From Chytriomyces cf. hyalinus JEL632 (lineage: Eukaryota; Chytridiomycota; Chytridiomycetes; Chytridiales; Chytriomycetaceae), in the NCBI GenBank assembly GCA_025435555.1, contig JAIWWG010000017.1, positions 248,001-312,000 on the forward strand: a stretch of DNA of 64,000 nt, written 5' to 3'. Positions 23,190 through 32,908 of the stretch are shown in pieces. Each line of letters starts with the position of its first letter. The first letter of the stretch is position 1. The notes under the pieces are model-generated. The model ran no database searches. It was not told the origin of the DNA and saw only the letters and a list, made by a program, of their open reading frames with translations. A program made the translations under genes and the position numbers.

Positions 23190-23969
23190 TTATCCGACAG
23201 ATGAAAGGGGGTGTACCTGCAGAGAGACTATCAACAACACCATTGACCACAGAAACAGTAAGATCAAACTCAACGACTCATCGGGATTCATCACCGGGGC
23301 CACAATTTCAGCCGTACTGTCGTTCCTTGTGACAGTAGTTCGCTTTTTATCTACCACAGCATCTGTGCCGCCCTGTAGATTTGCAGAATCTACCATGTGT
23401 ACAGAGACACCAGTAACGCCAGTAGCATTACTGCGTTTCCCATGTTTTGAAATATTAATTGTGGGCGTGGCTGGAGTGCCCATCGATTCCCCGGGCAGTC
23501 CAGCAGCACCTGTTGATCCTTGATGTAAATCTCCAACACCTGAAGAATCCATTGAACTTCCTTGCGCCGAATTACTTTCACGGCGTGAAGAAAACGTCTC
23601 AGATCCCGAGCGGTGATTCCCTGACCGTTTCAGATTGACAGAAATGTCGCTGCGGTTGAATCGACGCGACAGTAAGTGGGGCAGTCCCTTTGACACTGGA
23701 AACAGCGCCGGAAGCGGGATTTTAAACGGCTGCGGTGTCGGTGCCACGTGTCCGAGGTGGTTGCGCACTTTGAACGATTGCTCCTGCACGGCTTTTTGTG
23801 GAGACAGAGTGGGCGGCGGCAGTGGCAGCGTGGGCAGTGCTGCTGGACCTTGCTGTCCGATATTTCCATTGGAAGGCGAGTTTGGGACAGTCAGTGAGTT
23901 AGTTGGCGATCCATTACTCCCAAGACTGGGAACCGTTGCTCCGACATGTGAAATGCTTGCGCGAACCAT
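23190..23969 (-). CDS. Ser/Pro-rich protein with a C-terminal hydrophobic anchor, unrecognised
   Basis: A continuous 259-codon frame. The first 230 residues are low-complexity (Ser, Gly, Pro, Thr, Asn) with runs such as PTLPLPPPTLSPQ and RRFNRSDISVNLKRSGNHRS. No domain is recognised. Near the C-terminus is one hydrophobic segment, SLSLILLFLWSMVLLIVSLQ, followed by nine residues. This arrangement suggests a tail-anchored or single-pass membrane protein; there is no N-terminal signal peptide. A GTACAC donor-like site directly after VSLQ means the last residues could differ if an intron is present. It is divergent from the hydrolase gene 33 bp away. Confidence 0.55.
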   Translation of the reverse strand: MVRASISHVGATVPSLGSNGSPTNSLTVPNSPSNGNIGQQGPAALPTLPLPPPTLSPQKAVQEQSFKVRNHLGHVAPTPQPFKIPLPALFPVSKGLPHLLSRRFNRSDISVNLKRSGNHRSGSETFSSRRESNSAQGSSMDSSGVGDLHQGSTGAAGLPGESMGTPATPTINISKHGKRSNATGVTGVSVHMVDSANLQGGTDAVVDKKRTTVTRNDSTAEIVAPVMNPDESLSLILLFLWSMVLLIVSLQVHPLSSVG

Positions 23970-24002
23970 CTTGGAAGATTTTCATAAAGTTGGAACAAAA
24001 TC
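23970..24002. promoter_or_regulatory. 33-bp gap between divergent start codons
   Basis: The ATG of the minus-strand Ser/Pro-rich protein (23969) and the ATG of the plus-strand hydrolase (24003) are separated by only 33 bp, so at least one leader or promoter must overlap the other gene's coding region. No core promoter motif was identified. Confidence 0.4.
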
Positions 24003-25017
24003 ATGACGTCCGATTCCTACGAGTCGCTGTTCACCCGCATTAAAGCCAGCGACGGCTGCGGCATTGCCTACCGCGTGCTCAACGACAGAAGCGACGGCAA
24101 AGTCCCGCTTGTGATGCTGATGGGTCTGACGGGGATTTCGCTGGACTGGCAGCACTTTGCCATGGCCCTCTCCGCAAGCAGACCCGTGATTCTTATGGTA
24201 CTTGCGGATTGACCTTGTTTATTACATTGTTCTGTCTCACGTTGATGTCCAGGATAATCGAGGAATTGGGGCGTCTTGTTTTGCAAAAGCCGACGCAGAC
24301 GAAGGCCCTTCGTCCATATCGCTCGATCGAATGGCACGCGATGTGTTGGATGTTGTGAATGCTTATCGCGGCTCTTTAAGAAGGACAGCCGCACAGTTCT
24401 CGAATGATGGCGCACTTGAATTTGACTTGTTGGGCCTGTCGATGGGTGGAATGATTGCGCAGACAGTCGCAAGGTTATCTGTCGTCTCAAGCGCATCTCA
24501 ACCGAAACAACCGAAACTGCGAAAATTGATTCTCATGGCAACCACGGCCCGCTCTTTGGTCGGCCACACGGCCTTGACTCCCGAAGTTCTTACCCCGCAT
24601 CCAAACGACACCAAAATGGACGTTTCAAGAAGAATGATGAAACTGAATCTTCCGCCAAACTTTGATGCTGCTTATCCAGAGCGATTCGAGGAGATTTGCG
24701 CGCTTGCGGTGCAAGGGGTTCGGCCTTTCGGAGTTGTGTTTGCACAGGCGCGTGCAATTGGGCGATTGAATGGATTTATTGACGGGCTTAAGGAAATTCG
24801 AGTGCCAACACTTGTGGTGCATGGAACGGAGGATGCTGTGATTCCCGTGAAATTTGGGGATGAGTTGGCACAGGTGTTGGGCGGGTTTGCAGAATATATG
24901 AAGGTTGAAGGAGGCGGACATTTAGTGTTTGAGGATGGGATGGGAGGGAAGGATGTCGTGAAGCGCGTGACTGGGTTTCTTAACTCTCCGCTCAAACTTG
25001 GGTTGAGTAAACTGTGA
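24003..25017 (+). CDS. Alpha/beta-hydrolase fold enzyme
   Basis: Exons 24003-24197 and 24253-25017 give 319 residues. The oxyanion-loop region VMLMGLTGISLDW is followed by ILMDNRGIGAS, which spans the intron. The nucleophile elbow is LGLSMGGMIAQ, with the catalytic Ser in G-x-S-x-G. A cap domain follows, then VVHGTEDAVIPV with the likely catalytic Asp, and GGGHLVFEDG with the catalytic His. All parts of the triad are present, so it should be active. The family includes esterases, epoxide hydrolases and thioesterases; the substrate cannot be deduced. No signal peptide, so probably cytosolic. Confidence 0.9.
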
Positions 25018-25074
25018 ATGAAACCATAAAATCAAAAAATATGTCTTTGCGTTTTTCATAGATTTAAGTTTATA

Positions 25075-25505
25075 ATGTCAGCATCGTCAACGAAACGAGC
25101 CGTCCTTCGCGGCATGAACGTGTACAATGTGCGACAGCTGCGAGCCAACGCCACGCGCAGCGACGAACAAGTGGCTACGACAGCGCAGGCTCTGACCGCC
25201 CGCGGTGTGCGCAGTGTGAAGCTGAACGTTGGGGCGGACCCGACAAGCGCTGTCTTTGCCACAGCGCATCTTCCGCGGCTCTGCGCGCACATGGTCGGAA
25301 GTGGCATCGAATTCAGGGCTGTTTCAGCGGCGAGTCCCGGCTTCGAGCTGACGTTTGGTATGTTGTGTTCAAGGTTGTCGAAGGATGATTAGTAATCAGA
25401 TCCCGTGCTTGTGTCGTAGCGGACAAAACGTCAAAGGCCGTTGATTTGTCTTCATCAAAGTCACCCGTCGATACTTGGGCGAAACTAACAGCGGCAGCAT
25501 TCTGA
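25075..25505 (+). CDS. Small unrecognised protein
   Basis: Two exons, 25075-25357 and 25420-25505, join in phase to give 122 residues: ELTF then ADKTSKAVDLSSSKSPVDTW. The 62-bp intron has GTATGT and GTCGTAG ends. The protein is Ala/Arg/Val-rich at the N-terminus (MSASSTKRAVLRGMNVYNVR, ALTARGVRSVKLNVGADPTS) and shows no signal peptide, TM segment or known motif. GC-rich codon positions over the whole frame support coding. It starts 57 bp after the hydrolase stop on the same strand. Confidence 0.5.
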
Positions 25506-25974
25506 GCAATCCCATTGCCTTTCGAAACAAATCACAATAAAGCGACTACGCGTATGGCTTCTGTGGCATGGTCGTGTATGCTTGCTCAAATCGAATGAGG
25601 GATGTCTCTCGAAAGCTTGCTTCCGTATTCATTCGTGCGCATTTTCAAAGTCGCGGTTGTTTCTGCGTTAAGAGTGTGCGCATCACGGACACAATGCTCA
25701 GCTGCCCGCCAAAAAAAAGGAAATCGTGGCGACGATGTAGTTTCCATCGCCAGAATCAGACCGACCTCCGAAAAATAAGCATCAGTCAGCAGGTGTGCGC
25801 AACCCGTTGCATCAGCAGCATGAGCAACCAAACCTTAGTAGATAGGCTCCGTGTGGGCGCCGAAAGCGCGATGCGTTTCAAACCCAGTCTGTTCGACTCC
25901 CACCAGCCTCACAGTTCAAATTTATTTTCAGAAAACCATAAAATGCGATCACCGCCACAACCGACAACCAAAAG
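25506..25974. other. Region upstream of the M60 peptidase
   Basis: 469 bp with overlapping weak frames on both strands. An upstream exon encoding a signal peptide for the peptidase might be expected here, because the protein has a GPI-type C-terminus, but I could not identify one that splices in phase. Confidence 0.3.
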
Positions 25975-28382
25975 ATGGTCCACAAGCAGCCACGACTCAC
26001 CGCCACCTCCTGGCGCAAGAATGTACTCGCAGCCGCCCTTATGGCAAAGAGCCCTTCGCACGAGAGACTGAGAAGCGCTGTTGAGTTGGACGCTGGCATT
26101 CCCGACACGTTGCGCACCATCGCGGCTCGCTCTGCTGCATCAATCACGGCCGATCTCGCACGTCCAATTTCTGCGACGTACAAAGATTTTGTGAGCGTAG
26201 CCGATGCGCTGTTTGATGTGGATGCTGATGGCGGCAGGTTCGACTAATTCAAACCCTGCATCAATATTGACGCTCATAATTGTGTGACTCAACGCACAGA
26301 TTCCCAACCACTGTCACCAGTGTCGCTGTGCCGCTTGCTCAGTCTGTATGTATCACAGGTGTGCAGTGGACGGAGTTCCCGATTGCAATCAGCGACTCGC
26401 GCCGCCGCGTCTGCGCCAAACTCTTGCACGCCCTGCGTCGTGACATTCCACTAAACGGGACCGCTCATCCACTCGTGCAGGCAGCTGCTGTCTGGCCCGG
26501 CGTTCCGGACGCATCCGTGCCTGTGACGACAAAAACGTGGACGCTGAACTCAAAGTTCACAAAATGGCAGTCAAGTGGTCTCTATGTCTTTCCTGGGTCA
26601 GACGTCAAAGTACAGTTTTGCCCGGGTGCCGGGGTGGATGCTACAGCAATTGTAGGGGTGCAGATTGGATCTACCACGGACACTCTTTGGGATGTGAAAG
26701 ACGCCGATTGGGAAAGGTTTCCAGCAACCACTGAGTATGGAAAAGTCTGGGTTAAAGATGGCGCAACTTGCCAATCCATGACCATCAAAAGTCTGTTTGG
26801 AGGGTTGCTGTTCCTTGACACCAAGACTGCTGGAAATTTGGGAAGCATCATAGTGTCTGGGAACATAACTCCATCCCCCCTTTACACTGGTGGCATGAGC
26901 GTTTCTGACTGGCAAAAAATGCTGGATGGTACCGTCTCGCCGTTTGGTGAAATGGAATTTGAGGGCATCATTCTAAGTTATCCAACCGCGATCCTCAGGA
27001 AGTCCACATGTGCTTCAAATCCTGCAGAAATGAAATCCTTCTATGACAAGGTTTGTTGTCTCTTTCTAACTCTTTGGTTTAAATCTTTTGACTCAGCCTC
27101 TTTTTGGTACATTTTTAGCTCATGCCAGAATACTACAAACTGTCGGGCGAGCCACTTCGACCATACAAGGAGCGAATCAATGTTGAGCTGCAATTATCTG
27201 TTGGCTGGATGTATGCTGGTTATCCCATACAAGCGCACAATGTCACGGATGTCCAGGAATTGTGTGTTCATAAACAGTCTATTTACGAGACAGAGACTAT
27301 CAATCCCGTCAATAACTGGGGCTACTATCACGAGCTCGGTCACAATTTCCAGAAGGATTCCTGGACAGAGTACTTGGATCAGACAGAGGTGTGATAAATG
27401 ATTCATTGGGCATTGTCGTAATTTCTAAACAACTCGAAAACTGATTCATTAGGTGACCGTCAACATTTTCAGTATGCAAATGGCTGAGATATTCCCTTTC
27501 AGCGTCCACCAGTTTGGCCAAGCTGACTTTGAACCAAACGGAAACGCGAGAAAGCTTGAAGAGGCCTGGCGAAAAAAGTCGCAACCATTCGGAAACCAAG
27601 GCACAGATTTATTCATGAAACTGCTGTATTACATTGAGCTCCGGCAGTCGTTTGGTTTCGAGGCGTTCCGCCGCGTTTTTCGTGCGTACGAAAAACTGGA
27701 CAAGCAGCCGAAAACGGAGAGAGAAATGATTGACACTTGGGCAGTCACCTTCTCAACCACCGTTGGATACGATATTTCTCCCTTCATGACGACTCGTTGG
27801 AAAATCCGGGTCTCAGACGCAGCTGCTGCAAAGACAAAATCGTTGAAAGCATTTGACGTCGGAACTGTTTTCGGATGCGGCTCAGATTCCGTTTCGTTTC
27901 CCTTTGGACTGTCTCCCTGTGCTGAAATCGGCGTTGCCTCTCCGACTGCGTTTACCTTCAAAATGTCAACTTGGGCCACTCTGCGTCGTGGGATGTCGCT
28001 TGCGATTGGGATGGAAGGTGCAGGGGCGCCAGCATTATCATCAACTGTGAAAGTGAGCGGGAAAGATGCCAGTCTGTTTACGACGAATGCAGTTTACAAG
28101 AAGAGTGGAACTGGAGGGGCCGTTTATCTGACACCGGCAGCATTGATTCCCTTTGACACTGCCGTGACCATCTCTCTTGAGTTTTCAGCTGCATCACCGA
28201 CTGGCCCATTGGAAACTACGTTTTGGGTCGAAAACTCTACGGATAACTCGCTTATGATTGCAAGCAAAAGGAAGGGGGTTCTATCCGCTGGCAATGGAGG
28301 TGGAGGAAAAACATCCAGCGCTGGTCATGCGCTCGGGTTCATGCTCTATTCTGTTTATTTCATTCTATTACTGTCCGTGTAG
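25975..28382 (+). CDS. M60-like metallopeptidase (gluzincin) with a GPI-type C-terminus
   Basis: Exons 25975-26237, 26300-27050, 27119-27388 and 27453-28382 give 737 residues. The zinc site is YYHELGHNFQKDSW (HExxH at about residue 409, codons 27329-27343) with a following Glu in DSWTEY, as in M60/enhancin-like gluzincins that cut mucin-type glycoproteins. The upstream half has the usual Trp-rich beta-sandwich-like region (VQWTEFPIAISDSRR, GLYVFPGSDVKV). The C-terminus is Gly/Ser-rich and then hydrophobic (GFMLYSVYFILLLSV), typical of a GPI-attachment signal. The N-terminus given here (MVHKQPRLTATSWRK) is not a good signal peptide, so the true first exon may be missing. Confidence 0.85.
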
Positions 28383-28903
28383 GAACACTAAATAAATCAG
28401 TGCCTGTAATGTTGCGAATGACACTGATGGGAGTGAATGATGCATGATTGGAATCGTTCCTCTGCTGGAATTTGTCGTTGGAAACGATTACTCTGATGGG
28501 ACCAGGCCACGGATCACCTAGACCTTACCCAACATCAGATGGAGACTCTAATAGACGAAGACAAGTACAAGTAATTGAAGTGTACCAAATGCTTAATATT
28601 ATTCTCCTTTCGGAAGCACGATTGGACCTGTGCTCTCTGCTAAGTTTTGACTTCGCACCATGGATAATTAAGTTTCAATGCCGTTGTGCGGTGTTAAAAC
28701 TGTTAGAATATTGATCTTTCTGTCCGTTCTCGGATGTCGGCAACCCTCAGTCTTGCATGCGTTCAATCCGTGAAACGTGGCATGCAAGACGTTAATCTTT
28801 TCCAATCGTTCTTTGACGTTGCTGCCATTGAAAAGCGAGTCACTGTCAACTTCTGAATTCTCAGTAAGTTCTGACATTGGGGCACAGAAAAAATAAAATC
28901 CTG
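28383..28903. other. Intergenic region between M60 peptidase and ERCC6/Rad26
   Basis: 521 bp between two plus-strand genes. AATAAA at 28391-28396 is a likely polyadenylation signal of the peptidase. No convincing coding frame, RNA gene or repeat. Confidence 0.45.
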
Positions 28904-31900
28904 ATGGAACCCAGCAAAGAACTGGAGTCTGAAGAGAATGTTCTCTCCACGCTCCTGGCTGGTGCCACAGACCAAGCCACGCTGGAGAAGAGTCTCGAGC
29001 GAAAGGTGACGTTGGCAATGAAGCAGGCCTCGCTGTGGTGAAGCTGACTACTTGCCCCGACCCACCAAACTCAACAGTTGCTCGAAGACCTGAAACGGCG
29101 GGATAATGAAAACGACGAGAAACGAATAAAGCGCACCAATGCAAAGATTCGGTGAGTCAGGTTCGCCCTCTATCCATCTAGGTCGGCTATTCACTCCGCC
29201 ACAGCTTAGCACAAACCGATCTTGAAGCATTGCTGGATCAGCTACACAAACCCAACATCAAAATAAGTACAAAGCAATCCGTACTGGAGAAAATAACCGC
29301 TGCAGAGGAAACGATCGATTCGCTGCGAAAAGAACTTGCTGACATCGATGACCGAATCCACGGCCGCGACGCTGCGGCTGGGCCGTCCAGTGAGTCAAGG
29401 TTGCGATCGAATGGTGCGGAAACACATGCACAAGAAATGACGCGGGAAATGCTGATTCGGACAGGAAAGATTACGCCCTTTGATGTTGGGGTCGCCGAAA
29501 ACGTGGTTCGAACGGGCGCGGGAAGGAGCGTGAAGGATTTGACGGCCGAGAAGCAGCTTATGGAAAAGTCTCGAAGCAGTGGGAAGGTCCCTGCGCTTTT
29601 CAAAGAAGAGGACTTTGAAGAAGATGCTGACAAATCCACACATTCGGCTGACGAAGAATACGCGCCGGTAGTTAAAAAACGGGGAAAGCTTCGAAGAATC
29701 AATGGCACGCGAAAAACTGAGGCTGAAGATACCGAATATAAAGTCGACAGTGCTGGTGGTGATAGGGACAGTGAAATCGATGATGTTGTTGAGGACGAAG
29801 ATGGCGCTCTTGTCCCGCGCCAATCCTTCGAAACGGTCGATGATGGCGACGAATTTGCGTACCAGAAAAGATATGCTGAGTGGGTGAAGATGCGCCGCAT
29901 CAAGAGATTTGTGAAAGAGGTTTGCGATTTGATATCAAACCTTTCGATCGTGTGAACAGCTTTCTTTCAGGAACCGTCCTTCAAGTATGACTCTGATGAC
30001 GAGGACTCTCCCATTTCGAAAGACATTTTCGACGAACCGACTGTTCCTCTCGAAAATGACCTCAAACTGTCTGAAGAATTCACTGTCCCCGGGGATGTCG
30101 CATCGAAGCTATTTCCATACCAACTGACGACCTTGTCTTGGCTTCTTGAACTACACAACCAGCAGACTGGCGGGATCTTGGGGGATGGTGATTGACTTAA
30201 AACTTGAATGATTCGCTCTCTCGACAACCCCTCACCTTTCCAACAAAGAAATGGGTCTTGGGAAAACCATTCAGATTGTTGCATTTCTTTCCGGGCTTCA
30301 CCGATCTGGGATGATTGGAAGCCAGAAACCTGTTTTGGTTGTCGCGCCAGCAACCGTCTTGCGGCAGTGGGCGAAAGAATTTCATGAGTGGTGGTGAGTC
30401 CGTTATGCTCTTTCTATCCATAAAAAGCTCTTAGTAATCGACTTCGCGTTTTCTTCAGGGGTGCTTTGCGCGTCGTTATTTTACATTCAAGTGGAAGCGG
30501 CGTCGGAAATTTGTCCGGAGGTGGCGTCCGCGAATCCAGCGACAGCGACATTGACAGCGATGACTCTGAAGCACCTCGCTCCAAAAAGCGCAACAGAGAA
30601 GGTAAAGGCCGTGCATCAAAGTCAGGGCATGTCAAAGTGCACAAGAAGATTTCCGAGCTCGTCAATCGAGTCGTTACGCAAGGACATGTGCTGCTAACTA
30701 CCTATGAGGGCGTTCGTGTTTACAAGGATGTCCTTGTACCTGTTCAGTGGGCGTACGTTGTACTTGATGAAGGGCATAAAATTAGAAATGCAGACGCAGG
30801 AATCACACTGGTCGCCAAGAGGCTTAAGGTTTGCGACAACGCACCAAAGTTTGACTAAAGCGGTTTTGCTTACTGCTTGAAACCTTGCAGACACCACACC
30901 GGATCATTCTATCTGGAACACCAATTCAAAATAACTTGAAAGAGCTTTGGTCTCTGTACGATTTTGTATTTCCTGGCCGGCTCGGGGTAAACTTTTTGCA
31001 GTGTCAAACAGATACCGTTGCTTAACAATGCATTGCCCTTCCAAGACATTACCTGTCTTTTTGACACAATTTGAGGTGCCTATCCGCCTGGGAGCGTACG
31101 CAAATGCGTCCAATCTTCAAGTTCAGACTGCGCAGCGATGTGCAACAGTTCTTCGAGACTTGATTTCACCGTACTTGCTGCGCAGGCTCAAGTGTGATGT
31201 CGCGTCTGATTTACCGCAAAAGACTGAGTCTGTTCTGTTTTGCAAACTGACTCAGCAGCAACGGTATTTGTACGAGAAATATATTCGCAGTGATGTCGTT
31301 GTTGGCGCGATTGACGGCTCGCGCAATGCCTTGAAAGCCATCGATGGCGTGCGAAAGATCTGTAATCACCCAGACCTGCTGTCTCGCGATCTTGACTCTG
31401 AGGTAGCTAGTTTCCTTTGGATAACTCGCCGTTTCCTTTTTTGATGACCATGAACGTCACAGAAACCAGATTATGGGAACCCAACTCGCTCAGGCAAAAT
31501 GCAAGTAGTCAAAGCATTGCTATCAATGTGGAAAAGGCAAGGGCATCGAGCTCTTGTATTCTGCCAAACACGACAAATGCAAGAAATTCTTCAGCGTTTT
31601 ATGGCCGATGAAGGGCATAAATTTTTCCGAATGGATGGAATGACTCCCATCAAAAATAGAATTGCCCTCGTGGACCAGTTCAACTCAGACACTTCAGTCA
31701 CTGTGTTTCTGCTGACGACAAAAGTGGGTGGTCTTGGGATTAACCTTACAGGCGCGAACCGTGTTCTTATTTTCGATCCTGACTGGAACCCGTCGACGGA
31801 CGTACAAGCTCGGGAGAGAGCGTGGAGGCTGGGACAAACTCGGGATGTAGCAGTGTACAGGTTGATGATGTCAGGGACAATAGAGGAAAAGGTGAGAAAA

Positions 31901-32834
31901 GCGCTCTCATTGCGGCAAAACCAAAATCAACTTGTGTCAACAAACCCTCATCTTCATTCAGATATATCACAGGCAAATCTACAAACAATTCATGACAAAC
32001 AAGATTCTGTCAGACCCTGGAGGTGGCGGGCACAAGCGATTCTTTGATTCGCGATCAATGAAAGATTTGTTCATTCTTGCGGATGAGGATTCAATGGGAA
32101 CTGAGACTGGAGACATGTTCAAAGGAACTGAAGTGGTGAAAAAATCGGACATTGATCGGCAAGAAAAATACGCGAGAAAGTCCGCTCATGCACCTGTCGG
32201 CTTGACTGCTCTTGGAAAGGGAAAAACACCTGTCACTCATGCGAATGAAGACGGCGACGCCGACAAATTGGACGAAATCGATGACATTGCCAAAGTGGAG
32301 GACTTTCAAGCACCAGTCGAGAAAAAGGAGGCAGCTGAAGATGATACTGCCGCCAATCCTACAGATGCAGAAGACTCACGAATGCTTTTCTCTCTGCTGC
32401 ATTCAACGGTCGCACACGACAAGGTCATGAACAGTGAAAGTAATGCTTTGGATCCATTAGTACGAGCAGAAGCTGATCGAGTTGCTCGAGAGGCTGCTGA
32501 GGAAGTTCGACTGTCTCGAAAACGGGTTCGAGCTGAGCAAAAGCGCGCTTCTCAAGCACATGGCGGGACGTATATGGGCGTTGTAACATTTACCGGAAAT
32601 TCTGGTACTGCAGGAAGGAAGGTTGCTGCAAGACCGTCTGATGGAAATCGAGTGGGATCTACTTCTGACAGCCGCCCAGTCCCCAATAACGCCGGTGGGC
32701 GGTCTGATGTGCAGTCAAATACTGATGGGTCTTTATCGAACGGAGCGCCAAAGATGCGGTTCGGAGGTGGTAGCTCAAGGGGAGGTCTGACATCTGCCTC
32801 TTTGTTGGATGGGTTGAAAAAGAAATTCAAATAG
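28904..32834 (+). CDS. ERCC6: ERCC6/CSB/Rad26-type SWI2/SNF2 DNA translocase
   Basis: Ten exons: 28904-29005, 29078-29151, 29205-29919, 29971-30187, 30249-30393, 30459-30828, 30891-30986, 31046-31402, 31463-31891 and 31962-32834 (1125 residues; yeast Rad26 is 1085). It acts in transcription-coupled nucleotide excision repair at stalled RNA polymerase II. An N-terminal coiled coil precedes the motor. Helicase motif I is [11 protein letters not shown] (split by intron 4), motif [12 protein letters not shown] and motif [12 protein letters not shown]. The C-terminal lobe has [26 protein letters not shown] and [12 protein letters not shown]. The segment [20 protein letters not shown] after the motor is typical of CSB/Rad26 rather than other SNF2 proteins. 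It ends 74 bp before the convergent GON4L-like gene. Confidence 0.96.
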
Positions 32835-32908
32835 TGCTTGTTGAGTAAATAAATAATGTGTGATTCTGACTGATCAGTACGGTAAAACTCTATTAAATAA
32901 AAGTGAAA

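Noticed and set aside
28668-29144. 158-codon minus-strand frame.
   Set aside because: It overlaps the ERCC6 N-terminal exons, whose spliced coiled coil matches the family layout; its residues show no domain.
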